A stretch of 64,000 bases of DNA from Bacillus manliponensis (GTDB taxonomy: Bacteria; Bacillota; Bacilli; Bacillales; Bacillaceae_G): contig NZ_JOTN01000004.1 in NCBI RefSeq assembly GCF_000712595.1, forward strand, positions 186,001 to 250,000, read 5' to 3'. Each line of letters starts with the position of its first letter. Position 1 is the first letter of the stretch. This document shows, piece by piece, positions 35,644 to 43,895 of the stretch. The position numbers were made by a program, and so were the translations under genes. The notes under the pieces are model-generated. The model saw only the letters and a list, made by a program, of their open reading frames with translations. It was not told the origin of the DNA and made no database searches.

Positions 35644-36405
35644 ATGGGAGTAGAGAGAATTGAAGCAGCATTTCAAAATGGTAAGAAAGCATTTATTCCA
35701 TATGTAATGGCAGGTGATGGTGGCTTACAACAATTACAAGAGCATATTCGCTTTTTTGATAAGGTTGGTGCAAGTGTAATTGAAATTGGGATTCCGTTTT
35801 CAGACCCTGTAGCGGATGGTAAGGTAATTCAGCAAGCAGGAATGCGCGCACTGCAAAATGGAACGACACTTAGTAGTATTTTTGAAGCTTTAAAAGAAGT
35901 GAGAATGGATGTAAAGATTCCATTTGTTATGATGACATATTTAAATCCAGTGTTAGCTTTCGGAAAAGAACGGTTCGTAAAGGAGTGTATAGAAGCCGGG
36001 GTAGATGGAATTATCGTTCCTGATCTTCCATATGAAGAACAAGCAATTATTGCACCGCTTCTTCAAGAAGCAAATATCGCTCTCATCCCGCTTGTCACCG
36101 TCACAAGTCCAAGCGAGCGTGTTCAAAAGATTACAAGTGAAGCAAAAGGATTTGTGTACGCTGTTACAGTAGCTGGTGTAACAGGCGTAAGACGTGACTT
36201 TCAAGAGGAGCTGCACAGTTATTTACAAAAAGTAAAGGAAAATGTTCATTTGCCTGTTGTTGCAGGATTTGGAATATCAACGACAAATCAAATTGCAGAA
36301 CTTCTTCATACATGTGACGGCGTTGTTGTTGGGAGTAAAGTAATTGAGTTGTTACAAGAGGGGAATTTTAAAGAGTTAGAGGATCTTGTTTTAGCTGTGA
36401 AATAG
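35644..36405 (+). CDS. trpA: tryptophan synthase alpha chain
   Basis: 253 residues. Cleaves indole-3-glycerol phosphate to indole, which channels to TrpB. Catalytic Glu in [15 protein letters not shown] with the Asp a few residues on; [27 protein letters not shown] and [12 protein letters not shown] (phosphate binding) are all typical. Strong GGAGTG ribosome site in the trpB-trpA junction. Last intact gene of the operon. Confidence 0.96.
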   Translation: MGVERIEAAFQNGKKAFIPYVMAGDGGLQQLQEHIRFFDKVGASVIEIGIPFSDPVADGKVIQQAGMRALQNGTTLSSIFEALKEVRMDVKIPFVMMTYLNPVLAFGKERFVKECIEAGVDGIIVPDLPYEEQAIIAPLLQEANIALIPLVTVTSPSERVQKITSEAKGFVYAVTVAGVTGVRRDFQEELHSYLQKVKENVHLPVVAGFGISTTNQIAELLHTCDGVVVGSKVIELLQEGNFKELEDLVLAVK

Positions 36406-36417
36406 AGGGAGAGTGTT

Positions 36418-36612
36418 ATGAAGTTAGTATTACTATTTGGACCACAAGCTGTGGGAAAGATGAATGCCGGACAAGAATTAGAGAAAATTACGAAAGAGTT
36501 TTATATGAAAAATCAACAATACACATTTGGACGCAGCAGAAGTAGCGAGCGTGATAAAAGCGGAGTTTCTGTTATGAGGGGTATCTATTGCAAAAAAGCT
36601 CAGAGTGAATAA
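36418..36612 (+). pseudogene. internally deleted P-loop NTPase gene remnant
   Basis: A 64-codon frame, 12 bases after trpA with its own GAGGGAGAG site. The first about 23 residues are MKLVLLFGPQAVGKMNAGQE, a Walker A start found in a B. cereus-group shikimate-kinase-like protein of about 170-180 residues (from memory). After that the reading frame makes no sense, but the +1 frame encodes KINNTHLDAAEVASVIKAEF ending LL and a stop at 36577, which looks like the C-terminus of the same family. Most of the middle is therefore deleted, with a frame shift at or near the join. No function is expected. Confidence 0.75.
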
Positions 36613-36628
36613 CTTTGGGCTTTTTTGC
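36588..36628 (+). terminator. trp operon terminator
   Basis: Stem GCAAAAAAGCTCAGAG / ACTTTGGGCTTTTTTGC overlapping the end of the pseudogene frame. T-run inside the 3' arm. Confidence 0.85.
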
Positions 36629-36638
36629 ATGTAACTTG

Positions 36639-36696
36639 ATACTTACCTTTATGAAAGTACCTGTAATAAAAGTGCGTACTTACATATTTTTAGTAT
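36639..36696. promoter_or_regulatory. candidate HxlR operators upstream of the reductase gene
   Basis: Two inverted repeats, TACTTAC-N9-AGTA at 36640-36659 and TACTTAC-N8-AGTA at 36677-36695, 20-base-scale palindromes of the kind bound by HxlR/YodB regulators. The ten bases ATACTTACCT at 36639-36648 recur on the other strand at 37743-37752 in front of the hxlR-type gene. Confidence 0.55.
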
Positions 36697-36742
36697 GCGC
36701 TTTAATATCGAGATATAGATACTATTTAAGGAGGACGAATTT

Positions 36743-37303
36743 ATGAAAACTCTTGTTATTGTAGCGCACCCTACTATAGAAACATCCATTATTAATAAAC
36801 GATGGGTAGAGGAATTAAAAAAGTATCCGGAAAAGTATACCGTTCACGAATTGTATAAAATCTATCCTCATGGAAATATAGATGTGGAAAAGGAACAAAA
36901 ATTGGTTGAATCACATGGTAATCTTATTTTTCAGTTTCCTATATATTGGTTTCATTGTCCGCCCCTCCTAAAGAAATGGTTTGACGATGTTTTAGCTTAT
37001 GGATGGGCTTATGGTTCAAATGGAGGAGATAAATTAAAGAATCGTAAAGTTGGTTTAAGTGTATCAGCAGGAATTAGAGAAGAAGATTATAAGGAAAGTG
37101 GAAGGTACCAATACACCCTTGAACAAATATTACTTCCATTTGAAATGACATTCCTGTATTGTCATGCAGACTATCGTTCTTTCTTTGCCTATTATGGGAA
37201 GGAAAGTGCACCGGGTGAAAACGAAGAAGTAGAAAATGAACTAGAAGCAACAAAATTGGAGGCAAGCGCTCAAGGTTATTTGGACTTTATTAATAGTTTG
37301 TGA
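36743..37303 (+). CDS. NAD(P)H dehydrogenase (quinone), flavodoxin-like fold
   Basis: 186 residues, ATG 8-9 bases after AAGGAGG. Family of KefF/MdaB/YwrO-type FMN or FAD reductases. Motifs: MKTLVIVAHPTIETSIINK (phosphate-binding start), NLIFQFPIYWFHCPPLLKKW (flavin and substrate site), FDDVLAYGWAYGSNGGDKLK and TFLYCHADYRSFFAYYG. Two-electron reduction of quinones prevents radical formation. It faces an HxlR-type regulator gene which shares an operator motif with it, a typical arrangement for quinone- or aldehyde-induced detoxification. The inducer is unknown. Confidence 0.88.
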   Translation: MKTLVIVAHPTIETSIINKRWVEELKKYPEKYTVHELYKIYPHGNIDVEKEQKLVESHGNLIFQFPIYWFHCPPLLKKWFDDVLAYGWAYGSNGGDKLKNRKVGLSVSAGIREEDYKESGRYQYTLEQILLPFEMTFLYCHADYRSFFAYYGKESAPGENEEVENELEATKLEASAQGYLDFINSL

Positions 37304-37314
37304 GAAGGAAAGAT

Positions 37315-37360
37315 GAATGAAAAGAAGTATTTCCTTAATGAGGGGATACTTCTCTTCATT
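37315..37360. terminator. bidirectional terminator
   Basis: Long stem GAATGAAAAGAAGTAT / ATACTTCTCTTCATT between the convergent reductase and regulator genes. Confidence 0.75.
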
Positions 37361-37377
37361 TAAAAGGCTAGCTGCTG

Positions 37378-37728
37378 TTACTCCGAAGCTTGTAAACGAT
37401 TTTTTTCTCCCCATTCACACATCATATTTAATAATGGAATGAGAGAACGACCACGTTCAGATAGTGAATATTCAACTTTGGGAGGAATTTGGGGAAATTC
37501 TTTACGTATGATAAGATCATCTGCTTCCAATTCTTTTAACATGATACTTAGTGTTTTGAAAGAAATGGTACCGATACTTCGCTTCAATTCGTTATATCGC
37601 ATAACTTCGTTTTCAGACAACCAATATATAATGATCATTTTATATTTGCCAGCTACTAAAGACAACGTATAGCCAAAGCCAGTGTCTTTTAGTTCAACCC
37701 CAGTTGGGACACAAGTTTTGCGCAACAA
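37378..37728 (-). CDS. HxlR family transcriptional regulator
   Basis: 116 residues from a TTG (a second TTG follows directly) after GGGAG. Winged helix of the HxlR type: FGYTLSLVAGKYKMIIIYWL, MRYNELKRSIGTISFKTLSI (recognition helix) and LEADDLIIRKEFPQIPPKVE, then YSLSERGRSLIPLLNMMCEW. Usual HxlR proteins carry an N-terminal Cys as a redox or electrophile sensor; here Cys6 in RKTCVPTG is a candidate. Convergent with the flavodoxin-fold reductase, with a shared candidate operator in front of both genes, one overlapping its own ribosome site, which suggests autorepression. Confidence 0.88.
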   Translation of the reverse strand: MLRKTCVPTGVELKDTGFGYTLSLVAGKYKMIIIYWLSENEVMRYNELKRSIGTISFKTLSIMLKELEADDLIIRKEFPQIPPKVEYSLSERGRSLIPLLNMMCEWGEKNRLQASE

Positions 37729-37731
37729 TTA

Positions 37732-37752
37732 CACTCCCTTTCAGGTAAGTAT
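37732..37752 (-). promoter_or_regulatory. candidate autoregulatory HxlR operator
   Basis: Minus strand ATACTTACCTGAAAGGGAGT: TACTTAC-N9-AGTG, one mismatch from the sites in front of the reductase gene, and overlapping the regulator's own ribosome site. Confidence 0.45.
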
Positions 37753-37831
37753 AGGAAATATATATTCTTTACAATAAATCATGAGGCAATCTTATTTCAA
37801 ATAATGTGCAGTAGATTTTTTTTGTTAAAAT

Positions 37832-37859
37832 TTGAATTTTCTGTATTTTATTATATAAT
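37832..37859 (+). promoter_or_regulatory. SigA-type promoter of the lactate permease gene
   Basis: TTGAAT (37832-37837), 16-base spacer, TATAAT (37854-37859), 37 bases before the start codon. Confidence 0.65.
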
Positions 37860-37896
37860 AGTTGAAATTGTATATTTTTAGAAATGGGATGATGAT

Positions 37897-39393
37897 ATGG
37901 AGATACTATTTGCTCTCCTGCCACTTATAATGATTTTTGTTTGTTTATTTATGTTTAAGCAAACATCGTTGAAGGCTTCTGTTATTTCGTACGGTGTATG
38001 CTGCTTTATCGTTTTGTTGTTACCTACATTTCGGCTGCAAGCTAAGGAAGTTGTTCATGCAACGATTAAAGGTGGTCTTATTTGTTTTATTGTTGGGTAC
38101 GTTCTCTTTTTTGGTATTTTTTTATTTCACCTTATGAACAAAATGGGTTATATTGACCAAGTCGCCCGCTTTATGGAACATGTTACACATGATCGCTTAC
38201 TACAAATGCTGCTTATGTGTTTTGGTGTTTGTCCACTTATCGAATCGGTAAGTGGGTTTGGGATTGGTTTTATGGTTGCTGCACCTATCTTTCTATCACT
38301 TGGTTACACACCGTTTCAATCTGTACTCTTATCGTTTATCGGGCTAATGGCTAGTTCATGGGGAGCGATGGCAACGGGAACGATTATTGGATCAGGATTA
38401 ATTGAAATGCCATTGAAAGAGCTTGGAACAGGCACAGCGATATTAACGATACCAATTTTTGCATACTTTATTATTCTTGCGCTTTATATTGTTGGTGGAA
38501 AGCGTGCATTACTTCAAAAGTGGAAAGAAGCGACAGGTTTTTTCCTATTATTTTCTTTATCTATGTATTTATGTAATGTATATGTAAGCGTGGAACTTGC
38601 GGGGATTTTAAGTGCAATCGTTACAATTACATTTGGATTTTTCATCATTAAAGTAACGGAGAGGCATGAAAGAGCAGTTTACTCAGAACATGCAGCAGCG
38701 AGTCAAAGAGAAGTTTCGATTATAAAAATAATCAGTCCTTATTTATTTTTAACAGTATGTATTTTACTGTCTCGCCTTATTCCATCTGTACATACATTCC
38801 TTCAATCACACGTAGTTCTCGATTTGCCATCTTATTCTTACAAGTTAGAACTATTATACTCACCAGGCTTTTGGCTTGGCGTTACTTGTATATTTACGGT
38901 TGTTTTTTTCAAAATCCCGGCTACTGTCATAAAAGAATCATTACAACAAACGGTAAAACAATGGATTCCGTTTGCGATTACAACGACAATGTTTATTAGT
39001 ATTTCAGAAGTGATGGGAACTGCAGGGATGCATACGTTATTGGCGAAAGAAGCTGGTGCTGCATTTGGAACGTTGTTTGTATTTATCGCACCATTTATTG
39101 GAGCGATGGGGGGCTTTTTAACGGGCAGTAACGCTGGGTCGAATGCGATGTTTATTAAGCTCCAAATGCAAACGGCTCAAAATGTAGGACTGCCATGGCA
39201 ATTTGTGACGACAGTGCAAAATACAAGTTCTTCCGTTGCGACAATTGCTTGCCCATCTCGCATTACCCTTGGAGCACATCTATGTAATATCACATCTCAG
39301 GAAAACGAGTTATTAAAGAAGACAACGCTTATGATATTTGGGACAGTTTGTATTGTGTTGCTTGAAGTGGTCGTGTGGCGTTTTATAATGTGA
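37897..39393 (+). CDS. L-lactate permease family transporter (LctP/LldP)
   Basis: 498 residues, ATG at the end of GGGATGATGAT. About 12-13 hydrophobic helices. LctP-family signatures: CPLIESVSGFGIGFMVAAPI, LMASSWGAMATGTIIGSGLI and near the C-terminus GAMGGFLTGSNAGSNAMFI followed by QNTSSSVATIACPSRI. Takes up lactate or related hydroxy acids with protons. Length is slightly less than the usual about 530-560. No lactate-utilisation genes are next to it. A SigA-type promoter and a strong terminator make it a single-gene unit. Confidence 0.88.
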   Translation: MEILFALLPLIMIFVCLFMFKQTSLKASVISYGVCCFIVLLLPTFRLQAKEVVHATIKGGLICFIVGYVLFFGIFLFHLMNKMGYIDQVARFMEHVTHDRLLQMLLMCFGVCPLIESVSGFGIGFMVAAPIFLSLGYTPFQSVLLSFIGLMASSWGAMATGTIIGSGLIEMPLKELGTGTAILTIPIFAYFIILALYIVGGKRALLQKWKEATGFFLLFSLSMYLCNVYVSVELAGILSAIVTITFGFFIIKVTERHERAVYSEHAAASQREVSIIKIISPYLFLTVCILLSRLIPSVHTFLQSHVVLDLPSYSYKLELLYSPGFWLGVTCIFTVVFFKIPATVIKESLQQTVKQWIPFAITTTMFISISEVMGTAGMHTLLAKEAGAAFGTLFVFIAPFIGAMGGFLTGSNAGSNAMFIKLQMQTAQNVGLPWQFVTTVQNTSSSVATIACPSRITLGAHLCNITSQENELLKKTTLMIFGTVCIVLLEVVVWRFIM

Positions 39394-39401
39394 GTGAAAT
39401 G

Positions 39402-39432
39402 AAAGCCTTGCTATGTAGCAAGGCTTTTTACG
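39402..39432 (+). terminator. terminator of the permease gene
   Basis: Stem AAAGCCTTGCT / AGCAAGGCTTTTT with a 4-base loop. Confidence 0.92.
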
Positions 39433-39470
39433 ATTTATCCCATAACATCAACATATAGCTGATGTTTGTT

Positions 39471-39520
39471 ATGAAATGAGAGCATGCTTGAAAAATAATC
39501 AAAACATGCTCTCATTTCAT
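39471..39520. repeat. 16-bp perfect inverted repeat
   Basis: ATGAAATGAGAGCATG / CATGCTCTCATTTCAT with an 18-base AT-rich loop, between two convergent genes and next to a smaller palindrome at about 39445-39467 (AACATCA / TGATGTT). No T-run of terminator quality follows on the plus strand; it may terminate the minus-strand methyltransferase gene or be a repeat remnant. Confidence 0.7.
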
Positions 39521-39574
39521 TTCTTGTTAATCCAACAAAAAGATTACTAACGTTGTACATATAGTAATTAATCA

Positions 39575-40267
39575 TCACGCATGACAAATCCATCCTGCAA
39601 AAAGTCCAGTCGAATAAAAGCGAGTTATATTTGTAAAGCCAGACTCTTTTAGTAACGATTCAATTTGATTTTCAGGGATGAAAGAAATATTCATAATGAT
39701 TTTCCCCATACTGTCTACTTTAGCTCTTTCATATCCAATATCTAGGTAGAAAGTTTTCCATACATTTATTCTGTCCTGCAGTTCGGAACTCTCTCGGTCA
39801 CCGTAGGCGCTAACGAGTACGAATGGTGCTCCAGGCTTCAATTGATTTTTAATGTTTTTGAGTAGATTTAACTTCTCTTGCATATCTTCAATAAAGTGAA
39901 GAACTAAAATACAGCTTGCTGCGTCGAACTTCGATTCCGTATCCGGAAGATTATCAATTGTTCCTTCGATAAGTTTGACTCGATTTTCAAGGCCTAGTTG
40001 AAGCGTTTTATGCTTAGCCATATTCAGCATTTTTTCGGAAGGATCAACTCCGGTGAACGTCCATTTTGGATTGGATTGTCCCCATGCAGCGAGCTCGTTC
40101 CCACCACCAGCACCAACCATAAGTAAGGATGCCTCCTTTTCACCTAGTTGAGCTCGAAAATAGGATTGAATCATCGCAAGCAACATATCATATGTAGGAA
40201 CTGAGACGCGAGTATTTTTATCGTATGTTTGGACCATTTGAGAATTGAATGCAAATTTTTCATTCAT
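39575..40267 (-). CDS. class I SAM-dependent methyltransferase
   Basis: 230 residues, ATG 8 bases after GGAGG. SAM-binding motif I LLMVGAGGGNELAAW near residue 50, acidic motif FTGVDPSEKML, motif DAASCILVLHFIEDMQ and post-motif LKPGAPFVLVSAYGDRES. It is of the general methyltransferase-12/25 kind. The substrate cannot be told from sequence; a small-molecule acceptor is likely. Single gene with a bcr1 element in its upstream region. Confidence 0.85.
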   Translation of the reverse strand: MNEKFAFNSQMVQTYDKNTRVSVPTYDMLLAMIQSYFRAQLGEKEASLLMVGAGGGNELAAWGQSNPKWTFTGVDPSEKMLNMAKHKTLQLGLENRVKLIEGTIDNLPDTESKFDAASCILVLHFIEDMQEKLNLLKNIKNQLKPGAPFVLVSAYGDRESSELQDRINVWKTFYLDIGYERAKVDSMGKIIMNISFIPENQIESLLKESGFTNITRFYSTGLFAGWICHA

Positions 40268-40299
40268 GTTGAATAACCTCCATTGTTTGATTACGTATT

Positions 40300-40448
40300 T
40301 TTATCCCGTTATTTGCGGGCTGTAAGACTCCCACCTCAAAACTTAGAGGATTCAGAGAAGTTTTAGGTGGGAGATTAAAAGCCCGATTGGTTCAACTAAC
40401 ACTCAGTGGGGGATGAAGAAAACCCCACTGAGTGAAGTTTCCCTTTAT
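40300..40448 (+). repeat. bcr1-like repeat, full-length copy
   Basis: 149 bp bounded by TTTAT: TTTATCCCGTTATTTGCGGG at the left, GTTTCCCTTTAT at the right, with CTCCCACCTC...GGTGGGAG and CACTCAGTGGGG..CCCCACTGAGTG palindromes. Lies in the divergent gap between the methyltransferase and CoA-disulfide reductase genes, which otherwise shows no gene. Confidence 0.85.
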
Positions 40449-40727
40449 AAGAAAGTCCTATAATTATTATTTTTAATAAAAGTATATTAAAGACCCTTTA
40501 TATCTTTAATTGATTTTAATTTAAACCGAGAGAAATATCAACATGTTTGATCCTCTTTTTTATTATGTGGTAAGTTAACTTGAAGTCTGGCTTTCATGTA
40601 ACGAAATAGAGAAGTGCTTTTAGTTGAAACAAGGGTTATATGAATGGGACAATAAAAAAGAAGACTTTGGATGATTTGATAAATATAACACAATATGGGA
40701 AATGTAACCGAGAGAAGGAGTGATAGT

Positions 40728-42062
40728 GTGAAGTACGTAATTATCGGAGGAGATGCAGCCGGGATGAGTGCGGCTATGCAAATTGTTCGTAACGATAAAG
40801 AAGCAGAGGTCATTACGTTAGAAAAAGGAAATATTTATTCTTACGCGCAGTGTGGCCTTCCTTATGCGATTAGCGGTGTAATTTCAGAGATGGAAAAGTT
40901 AATTGCAAGAGATGTTGATACATTTCGGAATAAATACGGTATTGATGCACAAGTCCAGCATGAAGTAACTCGCATTGATCCATCTACTAAGATTGTGCAT
41001 GGTGTACATACAGAAACTTTTGAACCATTTCAGTATGAATATGACCGTTTGTTAATTGCAACTGGCGTGAGTCCCGTTATGCCAAAGTGGGAAGGAAATG
41101 ATTTAGAAGGGATTCATCTTTTAAAGACAATTCCAGATGCAAAGCGAATTATGGAGACGCTTCAAAATCAAACTGTTGAAGATGTAACAATTATCGGCGG
41201 CGGGGCAATTGGTCTTGAGATGGCGGAGACGTTTGTAGAACTGGATAAAAAGGTGCGGATTATCGAACGGAATGAACATGTTGGTACGATTTACGATGCG
41301 GATATGGCAGCCTATATTCATGAAGAAGCGGCAAAACATAATATTGAGTTGTTGACAAATGAAAACGTGAAATTATTTCAAGGAAACGGAAAAGTTGAGT
41401 TTGTAGAAACAGATAAAGGGACATATAAAACAGAGCTTGTGTTAGTATCGGCTGGTGTGAGGCCAAATACGAATTTCTTAGAAGGAACAAAGATTGTAAC
41501 AAATGAAAAAGGTGCAATTGTCGTAAATGCTTATATGCAAACAAATGTAGAAGATATTTATGCAGCAGGAGATTGTGCTACTCATTATCACATCATAAAA
41601 GAAATACATGACCATATTCCGCTTGGGACAACAGCAAATAAGCAAGGGCGGATTGCTGGATTGAATATGGTTGATAAACGAAGAGCGTTTAAAGGTATCA
41701 TCGGAACGAGCATTATTAAATTTATGGAACTCACGTTAGGACGAACAGGCTTAAATGAAAAAGAAGCCACTGCCCTGCATATACCGTATAAAACTGTGAA
41801 AATGGATTCCACAAACATTGCTGGATATTATCCGAGTAAAAGGCCGTTACATGTAAAGCTATTGTATCGTGCTGATACAAAGCAACTGTTAGGTGGACAA
41901 TTTATTGGAGAGCAAGGGGTCGATAAAAGGATAGATGTACTTGCGATGGCATTGTTCAATAAAATGACACTTCACGATTTAGAAGATGTTGATTTAAGTT
42001 ACTCGCCTCCATATAACAGCGTATGGGATCCGATTCAGCAGGCGGCAAGACGTGGGGAATAA
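40728..42062 (+). CDS. cdr: CoA-disulfide reductase
   Basis: 444 residues from a GTG 7 bases after AAGGAG; this length equals the B. anthracis enzyme as I recall it. Reduces CoA disulfide with NAD(P)H, keeping the CoA thiol pool reduced in organisms without glutathione. FAD motif [18 protein letters not shown], single active-site Cys in [13 protein letters not shown] (about residue 42), NAD(P)H motif [19 protein letters not shown] motif [15 protein letters not shown] and a C-terminal dimerisation domain with [14 protein letters not shown] that contributes Tyr to the partner site. A promoter is not obvious downstream of the bcr1 element. Confidence 0.92.
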   Translation: MKYVIIGGDAAGMSAAMQIVRNDKEAEVITLEKGNIYSYAQCGLPYAISGVISEMEKLIARDVDTFRNKYGIDAQVQHEVTRIDPSTKIVHGVHTETFEPFQYEYDRLLIATGVSPVMPKWEGNDLEGIHLLKTIPDAKRIMETLQNQTVEDVTIIGGGAIGLEMAETFVELDKKVRIIERNEHVGTIYDADMAAYIHEEAAKHNIELLTNENVKLFQGNGKVEFVETDKGTYKTELVLVSAGVRPNTNFLEGTKIVTNEKGAIVVNAYMQTNVEDIYAAGDCATHYHIIKEIHDHIPLGTTANKQGRIAGLNMVDKRRAFKGIIGTSIIKFMELTLGRTGLNEKEATALHIPYKTVKMDSTNIAGYYPSKRPLHVKLLYRADTKQLLGGQFIGEQGVDKRIDVLAMALFNKMTLHDLEDVDLSYSPPYNSVWDPIQQAARRGE

Positions 42063-42069
42063 ATGAGTT

Positions 42070-42113
42070 ATACTCTCCTAACTATAATAAATGAATGAGT
42101 TAGGAGAGTATAA
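42070..42113 (+). terminator. hairpin after CoA-disulfide reductase
   Basis: 14-bp stem ATACTCTCCTAACT / AGTTAGGAGAGTAT with a 15-base loop, just after the stop. Lacks a strong T-run, but position fits a terminator. Confidence 0.65.
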
Positions 42114-42166
42114 ATGTAAGTTTGAAAATATGCCATATATAAATTGGAATTTTCTAAAAATAATTC

Positions 42167-42195
42167 TTGACTCGTTTTGTATAAAGAACTAAAAT
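42167..42195 (+). promoter_or_regulatory. SigA-type promoter of the eps operon with SinR-like box
   Basis: TTGACT (42167-42172), 17-base spacer, TAAAAT (42190-42195). The spacer holds AAAGAAC (42183-42189), i.e. GTTCTTT on the other strand, matching the SinR consensus GTTCTYT; ATAGAAC at 42205-42211 is a one-mismatch second copy. Confidence 0.6.
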
Positions 42196-42296
42196 TTACT
42201 TTAAATAGAACGAGCTTTTCATAAATCTATCATATCCATAAAAAATCATCCTTCTACTTATAATATTTTTAAGTATAAAGAAAATGGAGGAGAAGT

Positions 42297-43028
42297 ATGG
42301 AAAAAGAAATAAATATTAAGCACGTATTTACTATTGTAAGAAGACGATTATGGATTATGGCTATGTTTATAATCATCGCTACATCAATTGGAGCAGCTTA
42401 TACGCTATTCTTCAAAACTCCTTTATATGCATCATCCTCTCGAATTATTATTCCAGCAAATAACGAAAATATGAGTACCCTTAAAGTTATGGTAAATGAA
42501 CCTGCCGTATTAGAAAAAGTAGCAGCACAACTAAATATAAACCGTTCTGCAAGTGCTTTAAGTGGTCAAATTAGTACCGAAAATGTACAGGGATCACAAA
42601 TTGTAAAAATTAATGTTGTCGATACAAATTCTAAGCTGGCAGCTAAAATTGCCAATACGACAGCAGTTGTTTACAAGCAAGAGGCTGCTAACATATTGAA
42701 TTTTGAAAATGTTAGTATTTTATCAGAAGCAAAGACTTCTCAGTATGCAGTACCGATGAATATAAACCATCAAAAAACAATTATGATGGCTTTTTGTATT
42801 GGACTTATATTAAGTATCGGTTTTATCTTCTTATTAGATTCTTTAGACGACACGGTTAAATCAGAGCGATCGATTGAAATGTTATTAGATATTCCTACGT
42901 TAGGGAGTATTTCAAAAATGAATAAAAGAAATACAGTAGATAAGTATAGTAAGAAAGTATCTGCACCTGTAAGGGAGGTAGAAAGGTGGTTTTTAAAAGA
43001 AGAAAAAGATTCAAGGAAAAAAGCTTAA
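42297..43028 (+). CDS. Wzz/YveK-type polysaccharide chain-length and kinase adaptor protein
   Basis: 243 residues, ATG 5 bases after GGAGGAG. Wzz-domain membrane protein: N-terminal cytosolic tail, TM1 LWIMAMFIIIATSIGAAYTL, an extracellular domain, TM2 MMAFCIGLILSIGFIFLLDS ending in the typical DSLDDTVKSE, and a cytoplasmic tail. It is the EpsA/YwqC counterpart that activates the kinase-like partner and sets polymer length. First gene of the operon. Its end overlaps the next gene by 43 bases. Confidence 0.9.
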   Translation: MEKEINIKHVFTIVRRRLWIMAMFIIIATSIGAAYTLFFKTPLYASSSRIIIPANNENMSTLKVMVNEPAVLEKVAAQLNINRSASALSGQISTENVQGSQIVKINVVDTNSKLAAKIANTTAVVYKQEAANILNFENVSILSEAKTSQYAVPMNINHQKTIMMAFCIGLILSIGFIFLLDSLDDTVKSERSIEMLLDIPTLGSISKMNKRNTVDKYSKKVSAPVREVERWFLKEEKDSRKKA

Positions 43029-43639
43029 TTACGCATACTGCTCCAAATTGTAAGATTGCTGAACAATATCGTACCATTCGTACAAACCTTCAATTCTCAT
43101 CTATTATTCGTAAAGATCAAACACTCGTCATTACTTCTCCCAATGGAGGAGAAGGAAAATCAACTGTGACGGCCAATCTTGCAGTTTCTATTGCAGGACA
43201 AGAAGAAAAAGTATTGGTTATTGATGCAAGTTTACGATCCCCATCCATTCATAGCATGTTCCATCTTGAAAATGATATAGGATTAACGACGATTTTAATT
43301 GGAAGATCCACTTTAGAGAAAGCGGTAAAAAAGACAGAAGTTGAAAACCTTTATGTATTAACAAGCGGACCAATCCCATTTAATCCAGCGGAACTGCTTA
43401 GTTCAGAGGCGATGGAAATATTGATAAAACAGGCGGTAGAGCAGTATGACATCATTTTATTTGATTCTCCTTCTGTTTTAGAGGTGTCAGATACGAGTAT
43501 TTTATCGGATCAATGTGACGGTGTACTGTTAGTAGTCAGTTGTCATCATACAGCGAATGAATCTGCTTTAGAAGCGAAAAGAATACTAGGGTTCACAAAA
43601 GGGCGCTTAGTCGGAGCGATTTTAAACGAAAAAACATAA
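42986..43639 (+). CDS. CpsD/CapB-type tyrosine-protein kinase-like ATPase
   Basis: 217 residues, GTG 7 bases after GGGAGG, inside the end of the previous gene. BY-kinase fold: IAEQYRTIRTNLQFSS, Walker A ITSPNGGEGKSTVTANLA, Walker A' VIDASLRSPSIHSMF, where the usual DADLRRP is changed to DASLRSP, and Walker B IILFDSPSVLEVSD. The protein ends AILNEKT and has no C-terminal tyrosine cluster, the usual autophosphorylation site. So it may regulate polymer export by ATP cycling rather than by self-phosphorylation. EpsB is the B. subtilis counterpart. Confidence 0.87.
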   Translation: MVFKRRKRFKEKSLITHTAPNCKIAEQYRTIRTNLQFSSIIRKDQTLVITSPNGGEGKSTVTANLAVSIAGQEEKVLVIDASLRSPSIHSMFHLENDIGLTTILIGRSTLEKAVKKTEVENLYVLTSGPIPFNPAELLSSEAMEILIKQAVEQYDIILFDSPSVLEVSDTSILSDQCDGVLLVVSCHHTANESALEAKRILGFTKGRLVGAILNEKT

Positions 43640-43659
43640 TAGTTTTTCGGTTTGATATA

Positions 43660-43790
43660 TGGTGATGTCTCCTTACCGTTATCAATGGGGGCACTCGGTC
43701 ATACTGTGGGTTATTGAAAACCTTAGACGCAAGTCGTCGAGAGTGTGATGTGAGGGAGGGTTAGATGCCCAATATTTTTATTTTAAGTTT
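43660..43790 (+). promoter_or_regulatory. EAR-like (eps-associated) antitermination RNA
   Basis: In the 256-bp gap between the kinase and EpsC-type genes, exactly where the EAR element lies in B. subtilis eps. Structured, GC-richer block: GGGCA (43689-43693) can pair with TGCCC (43766-43770), CACTC with GAGTG (43741-43745), GGTT/AACC encloses ATTGAA, and GAC-GCAA-GTC (43726-43735) is a hairpin with a GNRA loop. EAR lets RNA polymerase read through terminators in long exopolysaccharide operons. Identification rests on position and fold, not on an alignment. Confidence 0.65.
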
Positions 43791-43895
43791 TGATTGCGTA
43801 GTTAATTCAGTAGTGAGCAGTTTCCATTTGTTATTCTTTTGTTTGTTAAATGTTTCACATGATTTCGAAATGAAAAGGGTTAAGGAGGATGAGGT

